DNA of 24,309 nucleotides from Alphaproteobacteria bacterium (GTDB taxonomy: Bacteria > Pseudomonadota > Alphaproteobacteria > ATCC43930 > CGMCC-115725), in NCBI GenBank assembly GCA_030039815.1, contig JASHUW010000516.1:1-24309 (forward strand), in the 5' to 3' direction. The position numbers and the translations under genes were made by a program. Within the stretch, counting starts at the first letter, position 1. Each line of letters opens with the position of its first letter. Shown piece by piece: positions 6,636 to 13,870 of the stretch. Below the pieces are notes generated by a model that was not told the origin of the DNA, ran no database searches, and worked only from the letters and a program-made list of their open reading frames with translations.

Positions 6636-7648
6636 ACCTCGCCCGGATTGTCGTGGCGCTTGTTGCGGCGGTGCTGCTTCGCGCAGCGCCGCCCGCAGGC
6701 GCGGCCGGGTTCCAGTACGGCACGGCGCCTGACGCGGATGACAAGCCGATCGAGCTCGGCATCTGGTATCCGAGCGATGCGCCGACCGCGCCACAGCCGC
6801 TCGGCCTGTTCACGCAGGACATCGCCTATTACGGCGCGATTTCGGGTCAGTCGCTGCCGCTGATCGTGATCTCGCACGGCACCGGCGGCGGTGCCGCCAG
6901 CCATTACGACACCGCGTTAGCGCTCGCCGATGCCGGGTTCGTCGTCGTCGCGCTGACCCATACCGGCGACAACTACAAAGACCACGCCTACAGTTTCACC
7001 CAGCGGAATTTCGTCGAACGGCCGCGCCAGGTGAGCCGGGTCATCGATTTCATGCTCAATTCCTGGGATGGACACGACCGACTCGACCCAGCGCGGATCG
7101 GCATGTTCGGGCACTCCGCCGGTGGTGCGACGACGCTGATCGTTCTGGGCGGCAACCCGGATTTCAGTTTGGCCGCGTTGTACTGTCACAAACATCCCGA
7201 AGTCTGGGATTGCGCGCAGGTCAAGGCGCTCTCGACGCGCGATTCCACCCCGGCGGCGGACGATTCGAAGCCGGCCGAATGGCATCACGATCCCCGCATC
7301 AAGGCGGCGGCGATCGCCGCGCCGGCAATTGGTTATACCTTCACCAAGGATGGGCTCGGCGCCGTCACGGCACCGATCCAGCTATGGCGCGCCGCAAACG
7401 ACCAGATCGCCGCAAATGAGTGGAACGCGGATATCATTCGCGACGCGTTGCCCAAGCCCCCCGAGGACCACGTCGTCGCCAATGCGGGACATTTCGACTT
7501 TCTCGCGCCCTGCGTCGACGCGCTGGCCAAGATCGCGCCGGAGATTTGCAAGAGCGCGCCCGACTTCGATCGGACCGCGTTCCACGCGGAGTTCAACAAG
7601 GCGCTTGCCGGCTTTTTCAAGGCGCAACTCGCCGCGTCGTCGCCTTAG
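6632..7648 (+). CDS. Secreted alpha/beta hydrolase, dienelactone-hydrolase-like (COG4188 type)
   Basis: The 338-aa protein begins with a signal peptide (NLARIVVALVAAVLL core, likely cleavage near residues 24-25), so it should be periplasmic or secreted. Alpha/beta hydrolase features are an oxyanion strand VISHGTGGG (about 79-87), nucleophile elbow GHSAGG (S162), a probable acid D257 in RAANDQ and a catalytic His H287 in NAGHFDF. Cys at 185, 194, 294 and 306 could form disulfides, fitting export. The start is TTG at 6632, inside the TTGA that ends lexA; no upstream in-frame ATG exists, and the TTG puts Arg before the hydrophobic core as signal peptides need. There is no strong ribosome site, so translation may be coupled to lexA. 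Substrate unknown; an ester or lactone hydrolase is the family expectation. Confidence 0.82.
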   Translation: MNLARIVVALVAAVLLRAAPPAGAAGFQYGTAPDADDKPIELGIWYPSDAPTAPQPLGLFTQDIAYYGAISGQSLPLIVISHGTGGGAASHYDTALALADAGFVVVALTHTGDNYKDHAYSFTQRNFVERPRQVSRVIDFMLNSWDGHDRLDPARIGMFGHSAGGATTLIVLGGNPDFSLAALYCHKHPEVWDCAQVKALSTRDSTPAADDSKPAEWHHDPRIKAAAIAAPAIGYTFTKDGLGAVTAPIQLWRAANDQIAANEWNADIIRDALPKPPEDHVVANAGHFDFLAPCVDALAKIAPEICKSAPDFDRTAFHAEFNKALAGFFKAQLAASSP

Positions 7649-7720
7649 TCCGCGCTTCGCGCTTGAATCCCGGCGCATTGCGGGTCTACTTGCAAAAACG
7701 CAAGGCTTCGGGAGGAAGCA

Positions 7721-9343
7721 ATGCTACGCGGCTTGATGGGGGAGCAGGAACTCCTCGTATCGATGTGCATTCAGCACGCGGCGCGCAACCACGCTGACAC
7801 CGAAATCGTCAGCCGCACCCTGGATGGGCCGATCCATCGCTACACCTATGGCGATGCGGAGCGCCGCGCCCGGCGCCTCGCCAAGGCCCTGCTGCGTTTG
7901 GGCGTCGAGCCCGGTGACCGCGTCGCCACGATGGCGTGGAACACCTATCGGCATTTCGAGCTGTATCACGGTATCTCCGGCATCGGCGGAGTGTGCCACA
8001 CGATCAATCCGGTCCTTTCCGACGAGCAGCTGATCTACATCTTCAACCACGCCGACGACCGGTTCCTGTTTCTCGAAGCCACCTTCATCCCGCTGATCGA
8101 GCGGCTGCGCGCGCAGCTCCCGGCGGGCATGCAAATCATCCTTTTGAGCCCCGCCGAAACCACGCTGTCGGTGCTGGCACTTTATGAAGATCTTGTCGCC
8201 GCCGAGAACGAGGACTTCGACTGGCCGGCATTCGACGAGCGCAGTGCCTGTGCGCTCTGCTACACCTCGGGCACGACCGGCAAGCCCAAGGGCGTGCTCT
8301 ACAGCCACCGCTCGACGATGCTTCATGCCTTCGGCGCATCGCTTCCCGGGGCGATCGCGATGGGCGCGACCGATGTCGTGCTTCCGGTGGTGCCGATGTT
8401 CCATGTCTGCGGCTGGGCGACGCCCTACACCGCGCCGATGAACGGCGTGAAGCTGGTCTATCCCGGCCCGAAAACCGATGGCGCCAGTATCTATGAGCTG
8501 ATCGAGGGCGAAGGCGTGACGATCGGGCTCGGCGTGCCGACGGTGTGGCTCAACTTCAACAATTATCTGCGCGACAACAACCAAAACGTCACGTCGCTGC
8601 GCACCGTGCTGTCGGGCGGTACAGCGATTTCCAAGACCCTGCTGCAGGCTTACGAGGCGCGCGGGGTCACGATGGTGCATGCCTGGGGGATGACCGAGAT
8701 GAGCCCGCTCGGCACCATCGCGGCGCTCAAGCGCAAGCACTCGGCGCTCGGCAAAGAAGCGCAAACCGATGTCCGTTTGACCCAAGGCCGCGCCGTGTTC
8801 GGCGTCGAGATGAAGATCGTCAACGACGAAGGCGTCGAGCAGCCGCATGACGGTGAGACGATGGGTGAGCTCCTGGTGCGCGGGCCCTGGGTAGTGCGCG
8901 GCTACTACAACGACGAGGAAGCGACCAAGGCAGTGGTGGAGAAAGACGGCTGGTTTCACACCGGCGACGTCGCGAAGATCGACCCGGACGGCTATGTCAA
9001 GCTCACCGACCGGCGCAAGGACGTCATCAAGTCGGGCGGCGAATGGATCAGCTCGATCGACCTGGAAAACGCGGCGATGGCACATGAGGACGTGGCGGAA
9101 GCGGCGGTGATCGCCATCCCGCACCCGAAATGGGACGAACGGCCATTGCTGATCGTGACCGCGCGGCCCGGGCGCCAGCCAACGCGCGAGAGCCTCACCG
9201 CGCTGCTCGCCAAGCGTTTCCCGAAATGGATGCTACCCGACGACGTCATCGTGCTCGACGAGCTGCCGCATACCGGCACGGGGAAGGTCGTGAAGCTGAA
9301 ATTGCGCGAGATGTTCCGCGATTACATCGTGGCGGAGCGATGA
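7721..9343 (+). CDS. Acyl-CoA ligase (fatty-acyl / methylthiopropionyl-CoA ligase type)
   Basis: This 540-aa member of the ANL adenylating superfamily activates a carboxylic acid with ATP and transfers it to CoA. Motifs: P-loop YTSGTTGKPKG (181-191), adenine-site HAWGMTEMSPLG, the hinge region around HTGDVAKIDPDGY and TDRRKDVIKSGGEWIS, and the C-terminal catalytic Lys in GTGKVVKLKL (K522). The N-terminus (GEQELLVSMCIQHAARNHAD, then TEIVSR) is similar, from memory, to DmdB-type methylmercaptopropionate-CoA ligases and related medium/long-chain ligases, so the substrate is open. A strong GGGAGGAAG site precedes the ATG. It begins 72 nt after the hydrolase gene and ends 21 nt before gltX, so it may belong to one transcript with either. 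It is soluble; no signal or membrane segment is seen. Confidence 0.9.
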   Translation: MLRGLMGEQELLVSMCIQHAARNHADTEIVSRTLDGPIHRYTYGDAERRARRLAKALLRLGVEPGDRVATMAWNTYRHFELYHGISGIGGVCHTINPVLSDEQLIYIFNHADDRFLFLEATFIPLIERLRAQLPAGMQIILLSPAETTLSVLALYEDLVAAENEDFDWPAFDERSACALCYTSGTTGKPKGVLYSHRSTMLHAFGASLPGAIAMGATDVVLPVVPMFHVCGWATPYTAPMNGVKLVYPGPKTDGASIYELIEGEGVTIGLGVPTVWLNFNNYLRDNNQNVTSLRTVLSGGTAISKTLLQAYEARGVTMVHAWGMTEMSPLGTIAALKRKHSALGKEAQTDVRLTQGRAVFGVEMKIVNDEGVEQPHDGETMGELLVRGPWVVRGYYNDEEATKAVVEKDGWFHTGDVAKIDPDGYVKLTDRRKDVIKSGGEWISSIDLENAAMAHEDVAEAAVIAIPHPKWDERPLLIVTARPGRQPTRESLTALLAKRFPKWMLPDDVIVLDELPHTGTGKVVKLKLREMFRDYIVAER

Positions 9344-9351
9344 TCTCGGCA

Positions 9352-9359
9352 CAATATTG
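9352..9359. promoter_or_regulatory. CAATATTG octamer before gltX
   Basis: This 8-bp palindrome lies 5 nt before the gltX ATG. The same octamer occurs at 10793-10800 before gltA, and in both places it follows a TGATCTCG that starts at the stop codon of the preceding gene. Whether it is a protein site or chance is unknown. Confidence 0.2.
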
Positions 9360-9364
9360 ACCGT

Positions 9365-10768
9365 ATGACCGTCACCGTTCGCTTTGCCCCCTCGCCGACC
9401 GGGTTCCTGCATATCGGCGGCGCCCGCACCGCGTTGTTCAACTGGCTGTTCGCGCGGCATCACAACGGCATTTTTCGCCTGCGCATCGAGGATACCGACC
9501 GCGAGCGTTCGACCAGAGCGGCCGAGGAGGCCATTATCGACGGCCTCAAATGGCTCGGCATCGAGTGGGATGGCGACGTCGTCTACCAGTTCTCGCGCGC
9601 CACGCATCACGCCGAGATCGCCCGCCAGCTGCTCGGGGCCGGCCGCGCCTATCGCTGCTATTGCACACCCGAAGAACTGGAGGCGATGCGCGCCAGGGCG
9701 CTCGCCGAGAAACGCTCGGTGCGCTACGACGGCACCTGGCGCGACCGCGACCCGTCGGAGGCCCCACCAGGAGTCGCGCCGGCGATCCGCCTCAGGGCCG
9801 AGCAGAGCGGCGCGACGACGATAAACGACCATGTGTTGGGCACGGTCACGGTCGGCAACGAAGAGCTCGACGATCTCATCATCCTGCGTTCGGACGGCAC
9901 GCCGACTTACAATTTCTCGGTCGTCGTCGACGATCACGACATGGACATCACCCATGTGATCCGCGGCAACGAGCATTTCCGCAATGCCTTCCGCCAGACG
10001 CAGATCTATCGCGCGCTTGGCTGGAAGGAGCCGGAATGGGCGCACATTCCGCTGATTCACGGCTCGGATGGCGCCAAGATGTCGAAGCGGCACGGCGCGC
10101 TCGGCATCGACGAATACCGCAAGATGGGCTACCTGCCCGAGGCGATCCGCAACTACCTCCTGCGCCTCGGCTGGAGCCACGGCGACGACGAGATCATCTC
10201 GACCGACCAGGCGATCGCGTGGTTCGACCTCGGCGGCATCCACAAGGCGCCGGCGCAGTTCGATTTCGCCAAGCTCGACAGCGTCAATGCGCACTACATC
10301 CGCGAGGCCGACGATGCGCGGCTCGTCGGCCTGGTTGTCGATCTTCTCGAAGCCGAATTCGGCCATAAGCTCTCTGATGGCGATCGCGACCGCCTGCGGC
10401 GGGCGATGCCGGGGTTGAAGCCGCGCGCGAAAACCATCGTCGAACTGGCCGAAAAGGCGCACTTCTACGTGGCACGACGGCCGATCCAGCCCGCCGCTGA
10501 CGCCGCCAGGCAACTGACCGCCGAGGCGCGCGCGCTGCTCGGCGCGCTGTCCGCGGAGATCGGAGCGGCCGACTGGCAGACCACAGCGCTCGAAGCACGG
10601 GTACGGGACTTCGTCGAGGCGAAGGGCGTCAAGCTCGGCGCGGTCGCGCAGCCGCTGCGTGCGGCACTGACCGGCTCGCTGGCCTCTCCCGGCATCTTCG
10701 AGGTCATGGAAGTGCTGGGTCGCGACGAGACCGTTGGGCGCATCGAGGATGCTGCGGAATCGAGATGA
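9365..10768 (+). CDS. gltX: Glutamyl-tRNA synthetase
   Basis: The 467-aa class I synthetase charges tRNA(Glu), and in bacteria with GatCAB often also tRNA(Gln), with glutamate. The Rossmann fold starts VRFAPSPTGFLHIGGARTAL, where HIGG (16-19) is the HIGH motif, and KMSKR (238-242) is the KMSKS loop. RIEDTDRERS is the glutamate-binding region and RGNEHFRNAFRQTQIY the conserved connecting strand. The first Cys pair of the usual zinc site is present (C98, C100), but the second pair is replaced in the GTWRDRDP region, so zinc binding looks lost, as in several family members. The C-terminal anticodon-binding helices run from about 310. It starts 21 nt after the ligase with a weak ribosome site and lies 120 nt before gltA. 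No GatCAB or second gltX gene is in the window. Confidence 0.96.
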   Translation: MTVTVRFAPSPTGFLHIGGARTALFNWLFARHHNGIFRLRIEDTDRERSTRAAEEAIIDGLKWLGIEWDGDVVYQFSRATHHAEIARQLLGAGRAYRCYCTPEELEAMRARALAEKRSVRYDGTWRDRDPSEAPPGVAPAIRLRAEQSGATTINDHVLGTVTVGNEELDDLIILRSDGTPTYNFSVVVDDHDMDITHVIRGNEHFRNAFRQTQIYRALGWKEPEWAHIPLIHGSDGAKMSKRHGALGIDEYRKMGYLPEAIRNYLLRLGWSHGDDEIISTDQAIAWFDLGGIHKAPAQFDFAKLDSVNAHYIREADDARLVGLVVDLLEAEFGHKLSDGDRDRLRRAMPGLKPRAKTIVELAEKAHFYVARRPIQPAADAARQLTAEARALLGALSAEIGAADWQTTALEARVRDFVEAKGVKLGAVAQPLRAALTGSLASPGIFEVMEVLGRDETVGRIEDAAESR

Positions 10769-10781
10769 TCTCGCAGGTGCG

Positions 10782-10798
10782 ATATTGCGTTGCAATAT
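10782..10798. promoter_or_regulatory. 17-bp palindrome over the gltA -35 region
   Basis: ATATTGC-GTT-GCAATAT has two perfect 7-bp arms. It overlaps the proposed -35 TTGCAA (10790-10795) of gltA, so a bound regulator would likely repress. The TGC-N3-GCA core resembles the site described for PhaR/AniA-type regulators of carbon storage, but that link is inference only. Confidence 0.45.
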
Positions 10799-10817
10799 TG
10801 TGGCGCCATTTGATAAT
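10790..10817 (+). promoter_or_regulatory. gltA promoter
   Basis: TTGCAA (10790-10795) and GATAAT (10812-10817) form a sigma-70-like pair with a 16-nt spacer, preceded by the palindrome at 10782-10798. The expected transcription start falls near a perfect 10-bp palindrome, CCGCTAGCGG (10821-10830). The leader to the gltA ATG would be about 60-65 nt. Confidence 0.55.
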
Positions 10818-10888
10818 GACCCGCTAGCGGCTTATTCTTCGGCTAGGGGCTGACAACTGCCTGCGGGCAAAGCAAGCGAGGTGCATCC

Positions 10889-12211
10889 ATGGACGGCAAC
10901 AACACAAAGGTGGGCGCTCCGAGCGGGACAATGACCCTGACCGATAACAGCACCGGCAAGTCGTGGGATTTTCCGGTTCTCGAAGGTTCGGTCGGCCCGA
11001 GGGTCATGGATGTTCGCAGCCTCTATGCGAAAACCGGGATGTTCACCTATGACCCGGGCTTCATGGCGACCGCGGCGTGTCGCTCGAGCATCACCTATAT
11101 CGACGGGGATCAGGGCATCCTCATGTATCGGGGCTACCCGATCCAAGAGCTGGCGGCGAAAAGCGACTTCCTGGAAGTCGCTTATTTGTTGCTGAACGGC
11201 GAGTTGCCCAACCCCGAGCAGAAGAAGCAGTTTGTCTCCGACATCACGCACCACACGATGGTGCACGAGCAGATCACCACTTTCTTCCGCGGCTTCCGTC
11301 GCGATGCACACCCGATGGCCGTGCTATGCGGCGTGGTCGGCGCGCTATCGGCCTTCTATCACGATTCGACCGACATCAATGACCCGTACCAGCGGATGGT
11401 CGCCTCGCATCGGCTGATCGCCAAGCTGCCGACGATCGGCGCGATGGCCTACAAATACGCGCACGGTCAGCCGTTCATGTATCCGAAGAACTCGCTGAGC
11501 TACGCCGAGAACTTCCTCTACATGACCTTCGGCGTCCCCTGCGAGGAGTACGTGGTCAGCCCGACCCTCGCGAAGGCGATGGATCTGATCTTCATCCTCC
11601 ACGCCGATCATGAGCAGAACGCCTCGACCGCGACCGTACGCAACGCCGGCTCGTCGGGCGCGAACCCATTCGCCTGCATCGCCGCCGGCATCGCCTCGCT
11701 GTGGGGCCCGGCGCATGGCGGCGCCAACGAGGCGGTGCTGAAGATGCTCGCCCGGATCGGCGACAAGAAGAACATCCCGGACTTTATCAAGCACGTCAAA
11801 GACAAGAACGAGCACGAAATCCAGTACGGCTTTGGCCACCGCGTCTACAAGAACTACGACCCGCGGGCCAAGGTCATGCGCGAGACCTGCCACAAGGTGC
11901 TCGGCGAGCTCGGCATCCACGACCCGTTGCTCGACCTGGCGATGGAGCTCGAAAAGATTTCGCTCAGCGACGATTACTTTATCAGCCGGAAGCTCTACCC
12001 GAACGTCGATTTCTATTCCGGCATCATATTGAAGGCGATGGGCTTCCCGACCTCAATGTTCACGGTGCTGTTCGCCATCGCCCGCACCGTCGGCTGGATC
12101 GCGCAGTGGACCGAGATGATCGAAGACCCAGACTCGAAAATCATGCGTCCGCGCCAACTCTTCACCGGCTCCGACGAGCGCCACTACGTCGATATCGGCG
12201 AGCGGCACTGA
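10889..12211 (+). CDS. gltA: Citrate synthase (type II)
   Basis: The 440-aa enzyme condenses acetyl-CoA and oxaloacetate to citrate, the entry step of the TCA cycle, in the cytoplasm. Catalytic residues are in place: H276 (GPAHGG), H317 (GFGHRVYKN) and D374 (YPNVDFYSG), with substrate-contact HADHEQNAST (about 238-247). The long N-terminal region, with its GSVGPRVMDVRSLYAKTGMF-like segment (34-52), is typical of the NADH-sensitive hexameric type of Gram-negative bacteria, but allosteric behaviour is not shown here. A GCGAGG site precedes the ATG. It has its own promoter and a palindromic operator candidate, and a perfect hairpin follows the stop codon. The neighbours gltX and the acyl-CoA ligase are metabolically adjacent (glutamate, acyl-CoA) but not one pathway. 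Confidence 0.97.
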   Translation: MDGNNTKVGAPSGTMTLTDNSTGKSWDFPVLEGSVGPRVMDVRSLYAKTGMFTYDPGFMATAACRSSITYIDGDQGILMYRGYPIQELAAKSDFLEVAYLLLNGELPNPEQKKQFVSDITHHTMVHEQITTFFRGFRRDAHPMAVLCGVVGALSAFYHDSTDINDPYQRMVASHRLIAKLPTIGAMAYKYAHGQPFMYPKNSLSYAENFLYMTFGVPCEEYVVSPTLAKAMDLIFILHADHEQNASTATVRNAGSSGANPFACIAAGIASLWGPAHGGANEAVLKMLARIGDKKNIPDFIKHVKDKNEHEIQYGFGHRVYKNYDPRAKVMRETCHKVLGELGIHDPLLDLAMELEKISLSDDYFISRKLYPNVDFYSGIILKAMGFPTSMFTVLFAIARTVGWIAQWTEMIEDPDSKIMRPRQLFTGSDERHYVDIGERH

Positions 12212-12225
12212 CTCCGCCTACTCCT

Positions 12226-12251
12226 CCCTCTCCCCGCCCGCGGGGAGAGGG
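12226..12251. terminator. Perfect 12-bp hairpin between convergent gltA and gloA
   Basis: CCCTCTCCCCGC and GCGGGGAGAGGG are exact inverted repeats with a 2-nt loop, 15 nt after the gltA stop and 8 nt before the end of gloA. It is well placed to stop transcription from both sides, although no clean U-tract follows on either strand. Such CCCTCTCCCC...GGGGAGAGGG palindromes are also frequent dispersed repeats in high-GC Proteobacteria. Confidence 0.65.
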
Positions 12252-12259
12252 GTAAATAG

Positions 12260-12664
12260 CTACTTCCGCTCAACCAGCTCGATCTTGTAGCCGTCCGGGT
12301 CCTCGATAAAGGCGATCACCGAGCCGCCATGCGCCATCGGGCCGGCCGGGCGCGGGATTTTGACCCCGGCCTTCGCCAGCCGCTCACACGTCGCGTAGAC
12401 ATCCGGCACGCCGACCGCCAGATGGCCGAAGCCGGTGCCGAGCGAATAGGGTTCGGCCTGATCCCAGTTGTGCGTCAGCTCGACCACGGTGTTGTGCTCT
12501 TCATCGCCGTAGCCGACAAAGGCCAGCGTGAACTTGCCGGTCGGGTAGTCGCGCTTGCGGATCAGGTTCATGCCGAGTTCCTCGGTGTAGAACTTGAGCG
12601 ACTTGTCGAGGTCCTTGACGCGGATCATCGTGTGCAGAAAGCGGAATTTCTCGATAGCGGGCAT
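12260..12664 (-). CDS. gloA: Lactoylglutathione lyase (glyoxalase I)
   Basis: The 134-aa enzyme of the vicinal-oxygen-chelate fold converts the glutathione hemithioacetal of methylglyoxal to S-lactoylglutathione. It has two paired beta-alpha-beta-beta-beta modules. Metal ligands match the E. coli enzyme: H11 (FLHTMIRV), E62 (VVELTHN), H81 (GFGHLAV) and E129 (YKIELVE). Length is almost equal to E. coli GloA (135 aa), which favours the nickel/cobalt-dependent type. An AAGGAGAAG site precedes the ATG at 12664; an in-frame extension further upstream lies inside lpxB and is not family sequence. It starts 17 nt after the lpxB stop and is the last gene of the envelope operon, so it is probably cotranscribed with lipid A genes although unrelated in function. 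Confidence 0.95.
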   Translation of the reverse strand: MPAIEKFRFLHTMIRVKDLDKSLKFYTEELGMNLIRKRDYPTGKFTLAFVGYGDEEHNTVVELTHNWDQAEPYSLGTGFGHLAVGVPDVYATCERLAKAGVKIPRPAGPMAHGGSVIAFIEDPDGYKIELVERK

Positions 12665-12681
12665 CGCGAGCTTCTCCTTTT

Positions 12682-13869
12682 CTAGCGGGTCTGTTGCTGC
12701 CGGTGCGCGGCGATGATCGCCAAAATCTGGTCGGCGGCCTTGAGACTTGGCGACAGATCGCCGGCACCCAAGAGCCGCATCGCCGCATCGTATCCCTCCC
12801 GATGCGCGGCACGAACCCGTTCGTCCCGGATCAGCTCGATGAGGGTTGCGGCGAGCCTCGCGGGCGTGCACCGCGGACCTAAATGCTCGGCGACGAGCGA
12901 GCGGCCGAGGATGAGGTTGACCAGGTTCACCTGCCGCACCTTGATGACGCGGTCGAGCAGGATTTCGGTCGGGCGGCTCAGGCGATAGCCCACGGTCATC
13001 GGCAATCCGGCCATCGCCAGCTCCAGCGCGACCGTGCCCGACGCGGCAAGCGCCGCGCGACTCGCGGCAAAGGCATCGTATTTCGCGGCGTCGCCGCGCA
13101 GCACGATCGATTCGCCGGGCCAGTCGCGCACCGCTTCGGCGACGGTCTCGGCGACGGTCTCGACCGTCGGCACCGCGACCCGGAACGAGCCCACCGCAGC
13201 CTCTGTCAGGCGCAATGCCTCGCCGAAAATCGGGATCAGCCGCCGGACCTCGCCGCCACGGCTCCCCGGCAGCACTGTCAGCACCATTTCATCCGGCCCG
13301 ATGCCATGGGTCGCGCGGAAGCGCACGCCATCGCCCTGCCCCGCGCCGCTGTCGATGACCGGGTGGCCGACATAGGTGCAGGCCAGTCCGACCTCGCGGA
13401 AATAGAGCGGCTCGAACGGAAGCAGCGCCAAGAGGTGGTCGTACCAGCGCGCCATTCGCCGCGCCCGCCCGGCGCGCCATGCCCACACCATCGGCGCGAC
13501 ATAGTGAATGAGCGGCAACCGTTCCCCGCGGCGCCGCAGCCGCTGCGCGATGCGCCAGCTGAAGCCCGATGAATCGATCGTCACGACAGCATCCGGTTGC
13601 GCTGCCTGGATCGCGGCGACCGCATTGCGCACGTGGCGGAAAATGACCGGCGCGCGCGGCACCACCTCAGCGACGCCGGCGATCGCCAGATCTGATAGCG
13701 GCGCGAGGCTGTCGATGCCTTGCGCACGCATGTGCTCTCCGCCGATTCCGGCAAGCTTGAGCCGGTCACCGAGACGTTGACGCAATGCGGCGATCAGCGC
13801 ACCGCCCAACGCATCACCCGAAGGCTCGCCGGTGATGATGAAAATGAACAGAGGACGATTAGTCGCCAC
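12682..13869 (-). CDS. lpxB: Lipid-A-disaccharide synthase
   Basis: The 395-aa GT19 glycosyltransferase joins UDP-2,3-diacylglucosamine and lipid X to make lipid A disaccharide 1-phosphate at the inner face of the cytoplasmic membrane. Visible features: the N-terminal TGEPSGDALGG motif, the GIGGEHMRAQG loop, the VTIDSSGFSWRIA strand, HYVAPMVWAW, the C-terminal-domain LPGSRGGEV, and ASGTVALELAMAGLPMTVGYR. The start is GTG at 13869, since no ATG lies before the first conserved strand; it comes one base after the lpxI stop. A short tandem repeat of GACGGTCTCGGC (13141-13164) gives a TVAETVAE stretch. It is followed by gloA after 17 nt. Confidence 0.95.
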   Translation of the reverse strand: MATNRPLFIFIITGEPSGDALGGALIAALRQRLGDRLKLAGIGGEHMRAQGIDSLAPLSDLAIAGVAEVVPRAPVIFRHVRNAVAAIQAAQPDAVVTIDSSGFSWRIAQRLRRRGERLPLIHYVAPMVWAWRAGRARRMARWYDHLLALLPFEPLYFREVGLACTYVGHPVIDSGAGQGDGVRFRATHGIGPDEMVLTVLPGSRGGEVRRLIPIFGEALRLTEAAVGSFRVAVPTVETVAETVAEAVRDWPGESIVLRGDAAKYDAFAASRAALAASGTVALELAMAGLPMTVGYRLSRPTEILLDRVIKVRQVNLVNLILGRSLVAEHLGPRCTPARLAATLIELIRDERVRAAHREGYDAAMRLLGAGDLSPSLKAADQILAIIAAHRQQQTR

Positions 13870-13870
13870 G

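Noticed and set aside
7724..9124. 466-codon open frame antisense to the acyl-CoA ligase
   Set aside because: Low-complexity, His/Arg/Asp-rich translation with no motif; a shadow of a clearly real gene.
9233..10795. 520-codon open frame antisense to the whole of gltX
   Set aside because: GC-rich third positions keep the opposite frame open. The translation is rich in Arg, Ala, Asp and Gly with no recognisable domain, while gltX on the plus strand has all family motifs.
12665..12871. N-terminal extension of gloA into lpxB
   Set aside because: The extra 69 residues are an out-of-frame reading of lpxB. A strong ribosome site marks the start at 12664.
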